Source: Bartonella sp. F02
GTDB lineage: Bacteria; Pseudomonadota; Alphaproteobacteria; Rhizobiales; Rhizobiaceae
Reading direction: 5' to 3'
DNA length: 64,000 nucleotides
NCBI RefSeq assembly: GCF_026929975.1
Contig: NZ_JANHOK010000002.1
Coordinates: 248,001-312,000 of the forward strand
The notes beneath the pieces were generated by a model, which was not told the DNA's origin, did no database searches, and saw nothing but the letters and a program-made list of their open reading frames with translations. The translations under genes and the position numbers were made by a program. The number at the start of each line of letters is the position of its first letter. Position 1 is the first letter of the stretch. Shown piece after piece: positions 29,427 to 38,945 of this stretch.

Positions 29427-30716
29427 ATGTCTGAACATAAAGCATACATTACCGTAAATGATAAGAAAACGGAATTACCAGTGCGTAAAGGAACTATTGG
29501 TCCTGATGTAACTGAAATTACTTCTTTCTATAAAAACACTGGTGTTTTTACTTACGATCCTGGCTTTACTTCTACAGCTTCTTGTGAATCAAAAATCACT
29601 TATATTGATGGTAACAAAGGAATGTTGCTTTATCGTGGTTATTCTATCGATAAGTTAGCTGAAAATGGCAACTTTCTTGAAAGTTGTTATCTTCTACTTC
29701 ATGGAGAATTGCCAACAAAACAGGAAAAAGACGATTTTAACCTTTTTATCACGCAAAATATGGATGTTGATGAACAACTCCCACAACTGTTCCGTGGCTT
29801 TCATCATGATGCTCATCCTATGGCTATGATGATTGCTTGCCTTGGTGCTCTTTCAGCTTTTTATCATGATACTATTGATATAAAAAATTCTCAACAAAGA
29901 ATAACAGCTGCTATGAATCTTGTTGCAAAGATTCCAACACTTGCTGCTATGGTGTATAAACATAGTGTCCAGCAACCATTTATTAAACCTCGTAATGACC
30001 TCAACTACGCTGAAAATTTTCTTCACATGTGCTTTTCTAATCCTCATGAAGAATACAAAGTCAATCCAATGCTTGCCAAAGTAATGGATTGCATTTTTAT
30101 TCTTCATGCAGATCATGAACAAAATGCATCCACATCAACTGTACGTCTTGCGGGATCATCAGGAGCAAATCCATTTGCATGTATTGCAGCAGGTATTGCG
30201 TGTCTCTGGGGTCCTGCTCACGGTGGTGCTAATGAAGCATGTTTAAAAATGTTACAAGAAATCGGCTCTGTAGAAAAAATTCCTGAATTTATTGCACGGG
30301 CAAAAGATAAAAATGATCCTTTCCGTCTTATGGGGTTTGGCCATCGTGTTTACAAAAATTATGATCCACGCGCTAAAATCATGCAAAAAAATTGCTATGA
30401 AGTTTTAAAAGAACTGAATATTAAAAATGATCCTCTTTTTGATATTGCAATGGAACTTGAAAAAATCGCTCTAAGTGATGAATATTTTATTGAAAAAAAG
30501 CTGTATCCTAATGTCGATTTTTATTCTGGCATTATATTAAAGGCTTTAGGTTTTCCAACTCAAATGTTCACCGTTCTTTTTGCATTAGCGCGCAGTATTG
30601 GTTGGATTGCACAATGGAAAGAAATGATTGAAGATCCAGAACAGAAAATTGGTCGACCACGTCAACTTTATACGGGTTCTGCTGAACGCCAATATATTCT
30701 TATAGATAATCGTTAA
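29427..30716 (+). CDS. gltA: citrate synthase
   Basis: Condenses acetyl-CoA with oxaloacetate at the entry of the TCA cycle. The product has 429 residues and is the type II, hexameric form. Catalytic residues are in [11 protein letters not shown] (His), [14 protein letters not shown] (His) and NVDFYSG (Asp). AAAGGAA lies seven bases before ATG 29427; the longer frame from 29382 covers this ribosome-binding site and is rejected. The region near 30207, reading GGGGTCCTGCTCACGGTGG, closely resembles the conserved block used for Bartonella gltA typing, which supports the genus. A strong hairpin follows. Confidence 0.97.
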   Translation: MSEHKAYITVNDKKTELPVRKGTIGPDVTEITSFYKNTGVFTYDPGFTSTASCESKITYIDGNKGMLLYRGYSIDKLAENGNFLESCYLLLHGELPTKQEKDDFNLFITQNMDVDEQLPQLFRGFHHDAHPMAMMIACLGALSAFYHDTIDIKNSQQRITAAMNLVAKIPTLAAMVYKHSVQQPFIKPRNDLNYAENFLHMCFSNPHEEYKVNPMLAKVMDCIFILHADHEQNASTSTVRLAGSSGANPFACIAAGIACLWGPAHGGANEACLKMLQEIGSVEKIPEFIARAKDKNDPFRLMGFGHRVYKNYDPRAKIMQKNCYEVLKELNIKNDPLFDIAMELEKIALSDEYFIEKKLYPNVDFYSGIILKALGFPTQMFTVLFALARSIGWIAQWKEMIEDPEQKIGRPRQLYTGSAERQYILIDNR

Positions 30717-30733
30717 ACTAAAAATAAAATACC

Positions 30734-30773
30734 CAATCACTAAAACCTCAATTTATTGAGGTTTTAGTGATTG
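30734..30773 (+). terminator. 18-bp perfect hairpin after gltA
   Basis: CAATCACTAAAACCTCAA pairs perfectly with TTGAGGTTTTAGTGATTG over a 4-base TTTA loop. It begins 17 bases past the gltA stop. The T-run after it is short (ATTTTATAT), so it may stabilise the 3' end as well as terminate. Confidence 0.8.
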
Positions 30774-31351
30774 ATTTTATATCGTTTTATACAAATATTA
30801 TATTCTTGAAATAAGCAATTGTTATTATTGAGTAATTTCTTCATCGTTTATTTATCATAAAACGATAAGCTGAAACCTTCTTACTTAAATTAACAAATAT
30901 TGTAGCACTGTTATTAAATTAAGCTACTTAAAACAATATTCTATAAACAAAAACGAATAAGTGATTATAAAGATTCTCTTTCCTATTTTAGGAACCATAT
31001 TTCAAAACTTAAAATAATCGCTCTTTGATATGCTCAATTTCTTTTTTCTCTTTAATTATGTGTAAAAAAGAGAACACCCTATTTTTAAATCGTTAAAGAA
31101 CTCATTTACTTTTTTATCAAGCAATTTTAATTGTATATGATAAAATTTGATAATCTTTTTTCAAAAGAAAATTATATAAAAATAATAAATAGAGTATTGT
31201 AATAAATGATTTTTCCGTTTTTAAACTACACATCTCTATTTTAGAGTAAAAACAAATGTCTGTAAATTTTTACATTGCTCTCAAATAATCTTACAGATAA
31301 TACAATATATTATAGCCACACATCGATTCAGATATCCAACAGGAGACCACA
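30774..31351. other. AT-rich intergenic region before the ABC transporter
   Basis: About 580 bases with no coding frame that I can support. It must hold the promoter of the transporter operon. I see no riboswitch-like or long inverted-repeat structure. Confidence 0.4.
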
Positions 31352-32104
31352 ATGAAATTATTGGCCGTCACTCTTATGACAAGTGCAATATTATTTGCTC
31401 AATTGGCTAATGCTACAACACTAAGAATCGCAAGTGAAGGCACCTACCCTCCATTCAGTTATATTGATTCAAGTAACAAGCTGCGTGGTTTTGATCCTGA
31501 TATAACTTATGCGCTTTGTGAGAAAATGAAAGTGGAGTGTATCATTACACTTCAAGATTTTGATGGCATTATTCCTGGTCTTCTTGCTAAAAAGTATGAC
31601 GCTATCGTTGCATCTTTAGCTGCTACACAAGAGCGTTTACAAAAAATTGATTTTACAGATCCTTATTATAACACAGCATTAGCAGTGATTGTGCCTAAAG
31701 ATTCAACAATTCAAGAAATTTCTTCAGAAGCATTTAAAAATAAAAATCTCGGTGTGCAATCAAATACGACACAAGCTATATATGCAGAAGATCATTATGC
31801 TTCTAAAGGTGTCAATATTAAACTCTATCCTACAACTATAGAGGTCAATAATGATCTTTTAAGCAATCGTCTTGATCTTATCATCGTTGATAAATTGCAA
31901 GCTATAACTTGGCTTGATAATGAAGGAAAAAATTGTTGCAAACTTTTAGGAGTTCTTAAAGAAACAAAATTTCCTATCGCAATTGCTATCCGTAAAAATA
32001 ACCATGATCTTAAAGAAAAATTTAATGAAGCTATAAAAGAAATCCGTGCAGATGGCACATACGATAAAGTTAGAAAAAAATATTTTAAAATCGATATTTA
32101 TTGA
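31352..32104 (+). CDS. polar amino-acid ABC transporter, periplasmic binding protein
   Basis: Solute-binding protein of 250 residues. A signal peptide of about 21 residues ends LANA, and the mature part begins TTLRIASEGTYPPF, the family 3 (HisJ/ArgT/GlnH) opening. The family signature GFDPDITYALCEKM is at about residue 50, followed by DGIIPGLLAKKYDAI and TEERLQKIDFT-like TQERLQKIDFT. Ligand type (Lys/Arg/Orn/His or Gln) is not certain, though the layout resembles the basic amino-acid group. AGGAG precedes the ATG. Two permeases and an ATPase follow on the same strand, giving a complete importer. Confidence 0.92.
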   Translation: MKLLAVTLMTSAILFAQLANATTLRIASEGTYPPFSYIDSSNKLRGFDPDITYALCEKMKVECIITLQDFDGIIPGLLAKKYDAIVASLAATQERLQKIDFTDPYYNTALAVIVPKDSTIQEISSEAFKNKNLGVQSNTTQAIYAEDHYASKGVNIKLYPTTIEVNNDLLSNRLDLIIVDKLQAITWLDNEGKNCCKLLGVLKETKFPIAIAIRKNNHDLKEKFNEAIKEIRADGTYDKVRKKYFKIDIY

Positions 32105-32184
32105 ATATAAATTAGTTTAGAAATCGACTAAGCAGTTATTACCTGCAAACAACCATCTGATATTTTGATATTGGGAGTTCCAAG

Positions 32185-32907
32185 ATGATTGAAAATTTAG
32201 CATTGCTATCATTTAGCAATGGTGGTTGGGGTTTTGTGATACTATCAAGCGCAGGTATGACATTATCGTTAGCTTTATGTTGTGTCCTTGTTGGACTTCC
32301 ATTGGGATTTTTAAACGCAGTAATGATACAATCTAATGTAAAAATAGCAAGAATTGTAGCGACTTTATTTTCATCAGTATTTCGTGGCTTACCAGAGCTT
32401 TTGACTTTATTTCTGGTTTATTATGGTCTACAAAATCTTATTCAGATTATATTTGAGTATTTTAATATTCAAATAATATTCAATATAAATGCTTTTTTTG
32501 CCGGTGTTCTTGCGCTCAGTATGGTTTTTGCTGCTTTTTCTTGTGAAGTTTGGCTTGGAGCATTTAAGATATTCGATAAGGGACAATACGAAGCAGCCAA
32601 AGCTTTAGGTCTTTCACGTTCAGTAACATTTTTTCGAATCGTCTTTCCACAACTTCTTCGCAGTACATTACCCGGACTTTCTAATAATTGGCTTACTTTA
32701 CTCAAAGATACCTCTCTCGTTTCAACAATTTCACTTATTGATATTATGCGACAGACTAATTTAGCAGCTTCGGCAACCAATAAACCTTTACTATTTTATT
32801 GTATCGCATGTTTACTCTATCTTTTATTTTCAGCATGTTTTTCTACAATTCTACGTTATTTAGAAATGCGTACACAAGTAGGATATCAAAAGGAATTAAT
32901 TAGATGA
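32185..32907 (+). CDS. polar amino-acid ABC transporter, permease 1 (HisQ-like)
   Basis: 240-residue inner-membrane subunit with about five hydrophobic segments. The binding-protein-dependent permease EAA loop is clear: YEAAKALGLSRSVTFFRIVFP, split about residue 133. FRGLPELLTLFLVYYG is characteristic of HisQ/GlnP permeases. GGGAG precedes the ATG. Its stop overlaps the next start as ATGA, which indicates translational coupling and probably equal subunit amounts. Confidence 0.92.
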   Translation: MIENLALLSFSNGGWGFVILSSAGMTLSLALCCVLVGLPLGFLNAVMIQSNVKIARIVATLFSSVFRGLPELLTLFLVYYGLQNLIQIIFEYFNIQIIFNINAFFAGVLALSMVFAAFSCEVWLGAFKIFDKGQYEAAKALGLSRSVTFFRIVFPQLLRSTLPGLSNNWLTLLKDTSLVSTISLIDIMRQTNLAASATNKPLLFYCIACLLYLLFSACFSTILRYLEMRTQVGYQKELIR

Positions 32908-33611
32908 TTCCTGAATGGCTCTATTTTATTCTTAATCCTGAACTTTTAAATTCTTATGGTTCAAAGTTTATTGATGGTTTTATAGTTACTTTAAAACTTA
33001 CATTTATTTCTTGTTTTTTAGGATTTTTTTTAGGAATAAGCATTACATTTGCACGTCTATCAAGCAATAAATTTCTCCATTACTCAGCACGTACTTATAG
33101 CTATTTTTTTCGTGGTTCTCCTTTGTTGGTTCAACTATTCCTTCTCTACTATGGTTTAGGATCAATGAGTGAATTCTGGAAACAGGTTGGCTTGTGGTGG
33201 TTTTTTCAAAACGCATGGTACTGCTGTCTTTTTGTTTTTTCACTTAATTCTGCAGCATATCAATCTGAAATCTTTAGAGGAAGTTTTCAATCCGTAGCGC
33301 TCGAACAACGTGAAGCAGCCAAAGCTTTGGGATTAAGTAATTCTGTAACATTTTTAAAAATTATTCTCCCTCAAGCAATGATTCTAGCAATAAGACCTTT
33401 AGGAAACGAATTTATTTTGATGATAAAATCGAGTGCTCTTGCTTCACTTGTCACTGTTTATGATTTAATGGGGATAACAAAATTAATTTATTCTCGCACA
33501 TTTGATTTTCAAATTTACGTTTGGGCTGCCATTATCTATCTTCTCATCGTTGGACTCATAAATCGTTTAGTTATTTTTATCGAGAATCGTCTAACTTTCT
33601 ATTTACGATGA
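32904..33611 (+). CDS. polar amino-acid ABC transporter, permease 2 (HisM-like)
   Basis: 235-residue partner permease. It has FRGSPLLVQLFLLYYG and the EAA loop REAAKALGLSNSVTFLKIILP. Both of its ends overlap neighbours by ATGA (32904 with the first permease, 33608 with the ATPase), so the transporter core is translated as one unit. The two permeases are similar in design and form the heterodimeric pore typical of HisQM. Confidence 0.92.
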   Translation: MIPEWLYFILNPELLNSYGSKFIDGFIVTLKLTFISCFLGFFLGISITFARLSSNKFLHYSARTYSYFFRGSPLLVQLFLLYYGLGSMSEFWKQVGLWWFFQNAWYCCLFVFSLNSAAYQSEIFRGSFQSVALEQREAAKALGLSNSVTFLKIILPQAMILAIRPLGNEFILMIKSSALASLVTVYDLMGITKLIYSRTFDFQIYVWAAIIYLLIVGLINRLVIFIENRLTFYLR

Positions 33612-34453
33612 ATAAAGCTTTTTCATTAAATAAAAATGTTAATTTAATCGAGCTATCTACAATAAGAGAAAACAAAAAGATGAATTCAGAAAATAAAAAA
33701 ACCACCGATGCCAATAAAAATTTGATCATTTCTATTCGAAATTTAAATAAGTGGTATAAAAATACTCAAATATTGTATGATATCAATTTGGATGTAAAAT
33801 CTGGAGAACGTATTGTTATTTGTGGTCCTTCCGGATCAGGAAAATCCACCTTAATTCGTTGTATCAATCATTTAGAACAAGCACAAGAAGGTTCAATTTG
33901 TATTCATAACGTTGATATTCGCAAGACTTCTCTACAGCAGCAAAAAAATATTTTACGAAAAATAGGAATGGTTTTTCAGCACTTTAATTTGTTTCCTCAC
34001 ATGACTGTTATGCAAAATTGCATTTTAGCACCAATTACAGTTCAAGGAATGTCCAAACAACAAGCAAAAGAACGAGCAATCCACTATCTTACACAAGTAG
34101 GAATTGAAAAACATCGTGATAAATACCCACGACAATTATCTGGAGGACAACAGCAGCGTGTTGCTATTGCACGCGCACTTTGTCTGGAACCTGAAATAAT
34201 GCTTTTTGATGAACCAACATCAGCTCTTGATCCAGAAAGTGTTGGAGAAGTCTTAGAAACCATGATTCAACTCGCAAATACAGGAATCACCATGCTTTGC
34301 GTTACTCATGAAATGGGATTTGCCAATAAGGTTTCAGAAAGAATACTCTTTTTAGAAAATGGGAAAATTATTGAGGATACAACATCTGATATATTTTTTA
34401 CTAATCCCAGCAGTCAACGCGCTCGTGATTTTCTCGCTAAAATAAAACATTAA
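33608..34453 (+). CDS. polar amino-acid ABC transporter, ATP-binding protein
   Basis: Cytoplasmic ATPase powering the importer. It has Walker A GPSGSGKST, Q-loop VFQHFNLFPHMTV, signature LSGGQQQRVAIA, Walker B IMLFDEPTSALD and H-loop VTHEM, the set of the HisP/GlnQ family. I start at ATG 33608 because it overlaps the previous stop as ATGA, giving 281 residues. ATG 33680 is an alternative that would remove a 24-residue hydrophilic extension and give a more typical length near 257. The gene ends 20 bases from convergent lpxB. Confidence 0.93.
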   Translation: MNKAFSLNKNVNLIELSTIRENKKMNSENKKTTDANKNLIISIRNLNKWYKNTQILYDINLDVKSGERIVICGPSGSGKSTLIRCINHLEQAQEGSICIHNVDIRKTSLQQQKNILRKIGMVFQHFNLFPHMTVMQNCILAPITVQGMSKQQAKERAIHYLTQVGIEKHRDKYPRQLSGGQQQRVAIARALCLEPEIMLFDEPTSALDPESVGEVLETMIQLANTGITMLCVTHEMGFANKVSERILFLENGKIIEDTTSDIFFTNPSSQRARDFLAKIKH

Positions 34454-34473
34454 TCATTACTTCATTTGCAATT

Positions 34474-35649
34474 TTAAATATCTCTATCTTTTTTAAGAAT
34501 TTTTTTAACGATCTGAGCTGCGATAACTCCTGCGGGTTCCCCTGTTCTCATTTTTTTTTCTATTTTATCAAAAGCATCAAATTGCACCTGCCGCAGTAAA
34601 TGATTATGCAACAATTGCTCTATTTGCTTTGCCAATACATTAGGACGTAAAAACTCATTAAAATATTCCGGCACGACAGGCTGATCAGCAATAATATTTG
34701 GAAGAGCTGCACTCCATAACGTCGTTTTCGGGAAAATAAATAATTTAGAAAAATAATCTAGTTTATAGCCAAGTACCATAGGAATTTTTGCTAGCGCTAA
34801 TTCAAGTGATACTGTTCCATGTGCTGCAAGCGCAACATCTGCCTCAGCAAAAGCACGCCACTTTTCATCATCACCAACAACAATCTCAACTCCACTTTTC
34901 CAATCTTTAACTAAAAAACGCACTTCATTTAACAAATGAGATAAGGTCGGTAAAATAATATGCAAATTAGGAATATTTTGTTTGGCAATTTCTATTGCTT
35001 GTCCAAAAATAGGAATTAAATTGCGAATCTCAAAACTGCGTGACCCTGGTAAAATAATCAGTGTAGATGGTGATATTTTTTTAGTATTTAAATGTTTTCT
35101 TTCTTTTTGAATAGCCAAAAGTGGTGGATACGTTAATAAACGATGTCCAACATAAGTCGTTGGAGGCCCTTTCAAATGTTTCATAATTTTTTCTTCAAAA
35201 GGAAAAACCGCCAAAACATGATCAACAAATTTACGCATGGCTTTAGCACGCTCCGGTCGCCAGGCCCAAACAGTTGGAGCAACATATTTTATAATAGGAA
35301 TCGAAGGTGCTAAAGCACGTACTTTTTTTGCAACGCGATGCGTAAAATCAGGGCTATCAATAACAATTAAACAGTCTGGTTTTTCTCGTGCAATCAATTT
35401 AGACAAATTGTGAATATAAAAAAATAACAGAGGCAATTTTTTTAATACAGCCCCCAAACCTATTAAAGCAATATCATTAGCATTAAAAATGCTTTTTAAA
35501 CCAAGTGCCTCTAAATGCCTACCACCAACACCAATTAAATGAATATTGCATCCTATCTGATCAGATAAAGAAGAAATTAAATCCGCTCCCAACTGATCAC
35601 CAGATTCTTCACCAGCAATCACAGCAATTTTTAAAGAACGATCATTCAT
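34474..35649 (-). CDS. lpxB: lipid-A-disaccharide synthase
   Basis: Glycosyltransferase that joins UDP-2,3-diacylglucosamine to lipid X, forming the beta-1,6 disaccharide of lipid A on the inner membrane. It shows the opening IAVIAGEESGDQLGADLI, the PDCLIVIDSPDFTHRVAK block, YVAPTVWAWRPERAK and ILPGSRSFEI. ATG 35649 (391 residues) overlaps the lpxI stop, with GAAAAGAG upstream; TTG 35664 is possible but less likely. It is the last gene of the long envelope operon transcribed from rpsB or lpxD. Confidence 0.95.
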   Translation of the reverse strand: MNDRSLKIAVIAGEESGDQLGADLISSLSDQIGCNIHLIGVGGRHLEALGLKSIFNANDIALIGLGAVLKKLPLLFFYIHNLSKLIAREKPDCLIVIDSPDFTHRVAKKVRALAPSIPIIKYVAPTVWAWRPERAKAMRKFVDHVLAVFPFEEKIMKHLKGPPTTYVGHRLLTYPPLLAIQKERKHLNTKKISPSTLIILPGSRSFEIRNLIPIFGQAIEIAKQNIPNLHIILPTLSHLLNEVRFLVKDWKSGVEIVVGDDEKWRAFAEADVALAAHGTVSLELALAKIPMVLGYKLDYFSKLFIFPKTTLWSAALPNIIADQPVVPEYFNEFLRPNVLAKQIEQLLHNHLLRQVQFDAFDKIEKKMRTGEPAGVIAAQIVKKILKKDRDI

Positions 35650-36511
35650 GATTGCTCTTTTCAAATGTTTCTATAAACAGTGAATGCTTATTTGCCTCTT
35701 CCACCGTTTCTTTTAAGGATAATATCAAACTTTTGTTTGCTTCTACTGCAACACCAACCAATCCACTTTTTGCAATATTAATCATTGTTGTTGGTCCAAT
35801 TGATGGTAAATCAACACGATGATCTTGTTGTGGTTTTGCACATTTAACAAGAACACCACCTTTAGATGGAATTTGTTCTCTTTTTCGCATTTCACAAACC
35901 CGCTGTAACATATTGTCAGTTCCTTCTGCACCCTCCACTGCAATAACTCGACCATTAATAGCTACAACCGCCTGCCCAATATCTAATTGGCCTAAAAGTT
36001 TTGCCGCTTCAGATCCAAGTAGAATATCAGTTTTCTCTTTTTTTGTCGCACGCCGTAATGTCAAATTAAACTCTATCGGTGCAAGTAAATCTGGAACTAC
36101 TTCATGAGCGCCAATAACAAAAAAACCGTATTTTTCAATAACTTGAATAAATGCTCTTAGTAATGCATCATCTCCTTTTCCTAAGGCTTTACATAATTTT
36201 GGTAAAGCCAACAAAGTTGGCCAATCGAATCGCAATTGCGAAAGAGAAGGTCTTTTTTTTACACCACCTGCCAAAATAATATTGCAAACTTCAGCCGCTT
36301 TTAAAGCTTTAATAAGTCGCGCTAACTCGATAATTGATAATTCGCAATGCTCATAGCTATAAAGTGCAGTATCTGCTTCATCACGCAAAAGAACAAGAAA
36401 AGGATTTTGTCCATGCTTTTCAAGTTCTTGAGCAATAATAATAGGCAGAACACCATTTCCGGCTATAATAGCAGTCCGGCCGGCAAGAAACCTTCTGGCA
36501 CTAAAGGACAT
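35642..36511 (-). CDS. lpxI: UDP-2,3-diacylglucosamine pyrophosphatase LpxI
   Basis: Hydrolyses UDP-2,3-diacylglucosamine to lipid X. This is the DUF1009 enzyme that replaces LpxH in alphaproteobacteria. The 289 residues show GRTAIIAGNGVLPIIIAQE, LAGGVKKRPS, the GKGDDALLRA block and, in the C-terminal half, GQAVVAINGRVIAVEGAEGTD, split about residue 190. AGGATTAAAA precedes the ATG. It overlaps lpxB by eight bases and follows lpxA by 33, matching the Rhizobiales order lpxD-fabZ-lpxA-lpxI-lpxB. Confidence 0.94.
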   Translation of the reverse strand: MSFSARRFLAGRTAIIAGNGVLPIIIAQELEKHGQNPFLVLLRDEADTALYSYEHCELSIIELARLIKALKAAEVCNIILAGGVKKRPSLSQLRFDWPTLLALPKLCKALGKGDDALLRAFIQVIEKYGFFVIGAHEVVPDLLAPIEFNLTLRRATKKEKTDILLGSEAAKLLGQLDIGQAVVAINGRVIAVEGAEGTDNMLQRVCEMRKREQIPSKGGVLVKCAKPQQDHRVDLPSIGPTTMINIAKSGLVGVAVEANKSLILSLKETVEEANKHSLFIETFEKSNHE

Positions 36512-36544
36512 TTTTAATCCTGTTCAAAATTATCGCCTACTTTA

Positions 36545-37342
36545 TTATTCATTTCTAGGAGTGCAGTAACAACGTTTGCCTTCTTCTCGAATAAAATTAA
36601 TAACGTCCATTACAGATTGAGAACTAGAATAAGAAGAAAAAACATCATTGACACGCTCTTTAAACGGTTTTTTATGATCAAATAGCATGGAAACTGCGTG
36701 ACGAAGTGCATGAATTTCCTTGTGCTCAAGATCAGAACGTTTCATACCAATAATATTCAATCCAGCAAGTTTTGCTTGTACACCCACTGCAGTTCCATAA
36801 GGGATAAGATCACCAACCAATACAGAGACTCCACCAACAAATGCATGATGCCCAACGCGAACAAATTGATGAACAGCAGAACCTCCACCAAGAATAACAT
36901 AATCACCAATTGTAACATGCCCACCAATCATTGCATTATTTGCAAATGTTACATGATTTCCTACACGACAATCGTGAGCAACATGCGCATAACAAAAAAA
37001 TTGGCAATTATCGCCAACAATCGTCGTCCCCAAACTTGTATCAGACCCCCTATGCATTGTGACACCTTCTCGTATCAAGCAATTTTCACCAATAACAAGA
37101 GTTGTGTCTCCTCCTTTATGTTTATTATTTTGTGGATCTGCACCTAAAACAGCATGTGAGAAGACTTTACTATTGGCACCTAAAGTTGTTTCTCCCATAA
37201 TGACAATATGACTCATTAAATGACATCCGTCACCGATAACCGCTTTTGAACTAATATGACAAAACGGTCCAATTGATACATTTTCGCCGAGCTGTGCTCC
37301 TTTTTCAACAAAAGAAGTTGAATGGATTTTCGTACCGGACAT
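36545..37342 (-). CDS. lpxA: acyl-ACP:UDP-N-acetylglucosamine O-acyltransferase
   Basis: First committed lipid A enzyme, adding a 3-hydroxyacyl chain to the 3-position of UDP-GlcNAc. The 265-residue protein is built of hexapeptide repeats forming a left-handed beta-helix over about residues 8-190. The catalytic histidine is in CYAHVAHDCRVGNH near residue 120. The C-terminal helical part begins near LNIIGMKRS. It lies between fabZ (22 bases) and lpxI in the same operon. Confidence 0.95.
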   Translation of the reverse strand: MSGTKIHSTSFVEKGAQLGENVSIGPFCHISSKAVIGDGCHLMSHIVIMGETTLGANSKVFSHAVLGADPQNNKHKGGDTTLVIGENCLIREGVTMHRGSDTSLGTTIVGDNCQFFCYAHVAHDCRVGNHVTFANNAMIGGHVTIGDYVILGGGSAVHQFVRVGHHAFVGGVSVLVGDLIPYGTAVGVQAKLAGLNIIGMKRSDLEHKEIHALRHAVSMLFDHKKPFKERVNDVFSSYSSSQSVMDVINFIREEGKRCYCTPRNE

Positions 37343-37364
37343 CTCAAAATTCCCATTCTATCAT

Positions 37365-37829
37365 TTATTCTGATTCAACAATCATGGCAGAAACTTCCGC
37401 TTCTGCAACACGAATATTATCTACTTCTGCAACACATGAAAAACGTCTAACATTAGATCGCTTTTTTAAGAGCTGAACACGAATCCTAAGCTGATCACCC
37501 GGTATAACTGGTTTGCGAAACTTCGCCTTATCAACAGTCATAAGATAAACTAAATTCGATTTTTTATTCTCTAAACTTAAAAGTGAAATTGCTCCTGCTG
37601 TTTGCGCCATAGCTTCTAAAATCAAAACGCCTGGCATAACCGGACTTTTCGGGAAATGTCCTGTAAAATGAGGCTCATTAATTGTCACATTTTTAATACC
37701 AACAGCTTCTTGATCATCTTTTATTTCAATAATACGATCTATCAGTAAAAATGGATAACGATGTGGTAATATTGACAGCAATTTATGAATATCTACAGAC
37801 TCTAAACTTTGTGTCTTTGCACTGATCAT
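37365..37829 (-). CDS. fabZ: 3-hydroxyacyl-ACP dehydratase FabZ
   Basis: Hotdog-fold dehydratase of 154 residues for the fatty acid cycle. The active-site histidine is in [15 protein letters not shown] and the acidic residue follows in [24 protein letters not shown] is the family opening. Its ATG overlaps the lpxD stop as ATGA. Since the acpXL cluster lacks the fabZXL gene seen in rhizobia, this enzyme may also supply the dehydration step for the very long chain. Confidence 0.95.
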   Translation of the reverse strand: MISAKTQSLESVDIHKLLSILPHRYPFLLIDRIIEIKDDQEAVGIKNVTINEPHFTGHFPKSPVMPGVLILEAMAQTAGAISLLSLENKKSNLVYLMTVDKAKFRKPVIPGDQLRIRVQLLKKRSNVRRFSCVAEVDNIRVAEAEVSAMIVESE

Positions 37830-38878
37830 ATTAATGTTTTTCCCTTTTTACTTTTACCAATGTTCCTCAGAATCGCCATTTCACGAAACCACTGTTTAAG
37901 TGGACGTGCTGGAAGACCACACCATTTTTCACCATCTGGAATATCATTCATAACGCCACTCCCTGCAGCAATCTGAACAGATTTTCCTATTTGAAGATGA
38001 TCCGCAATTCCAACGCTTCCACCAAGCTGAGACATATCACCTATAGATGTACTCCCTGCAATTCCACACTGAGCAGCAATAAGGCAATAACGACCAATTT
38101 TCACATTATGAGCAATTTGTACTAAATTATCAATTTTGCTCCCTTCACCAATAATTGTATCTTCAAATGTCCCACGGTCAATCGTTGTATTTGCTCCAAT
38201 TTCTACACCATCTTCAATGATCACGCGACCAAGTTGAGGAATTTTCTCAATACCGTAAACACCAGAGACATAGCCAAAACCATCCTGTCCAACGCAAACA
38301 CCAGGATAAAGATGAACTCTATTTCCTATTAAAGAGTATTGAACCGTTACTCTAGGAGCAATATAACACTCACGGCCAATACGACAGTTTTCACTGATAA
38401 CAGCAGTTGACGAAATAAGAGTCCCTGAGCCAATCTCTACATTTTTTCCAATAACAGCTCCTGCTTCAATACAGACATCATGCTCAATCTTGGCAGTCGG
38501 ATGAATATGCGCGTGAGGTGAGATTTCGTTTTTACCAAACCAGGGGATCGGTTTAACAGAAGAAGGAAATAAAATGCGTCCTATTTGAGCAAAATCACGC
38601 TGAGGTGTAGATGTAAGCAAAATTGCCATAGATTTAGGAACTTTTGAAATAAGATCCTGCGTACAAAAAACAGCAACTGCAGAACTTGTTTTTAAAGCAT
38701 CAGAAAACTTCTGACGCTCTACGAAAACCAAAGATCCTTCCTCAGCATTTTCAACAGAAGAAAGCGTGTTTATAATTGTATTAGAAAACTCTGAATTAAG
38801 AAGTTTTGCTCCCGTCAACTCTGCAACATTAGCAACTGTCAATTGCCGGGATGGCATAAAAAAAAATGTACCCGCCAT
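37826..38878 (-). CDS. lpxD: UDP-3-O-acylglucosamine N-acyltransferase
   Basis: Adds the N-linked hydroxyacyl chain to UDP-3-O-acyl-GlcN. It has an N-terminal uridine-binding domain (about residues 15-105) and a hexapeptide-repeat beta-helix (about 115-315), with the catalytic histidine in [14 protein letters not shown] start at ATG 38878 (350 residues); the frame extends to TTG 38905, but that adds residues without family match. It is separated from bamA by 67 bases. Confidence 0.94.
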   Translation of the reverse strand: MAGTFFFMPSRQLTVANVAELTGAKLLNSEFSNTIINTLSSVENAEEGSLVFVERQKFSDALKTSSAVAVFCTQDLISKVPKSMAILLTSTPQRDFAQIGRILFPSSVKPIPWFGKNEISPHAHIHPTAKIEHDVCIEAGAVIGKNVEIGSGTLISSTAVISENCRIGRECYIAPRVTVQYSLIGNRVHLYPGVCVGQDGFGYVSGVYGIEKIPQLGRVIIEDGVEIGANTTIDRGTFEDTIIGEGSKIDNLVQIAHNVKIGRYCLIAAQCGIAGSTSIGDMSQLGGSVGIADHLQIGKSVQIAAGSGVMNDIPDGEKWCGLPARPLKQWFREMAILRNIGKSKKGKTLI

Positions 38879-38945
38879 TAAAACACACTTTCTCTCCCAG
38901 CTCAATGGATTATTTTCAAAATTTTTCCTCTAGAAAAAACTCAAG

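Noticed and set aside
36698..37147. 149-codon plus-strand frame antisense to lpxA
   Set aside because: Shadow of lpxA hexapeptide repeats: rich in Asn, Thr, Ile and Cys, with no family match.
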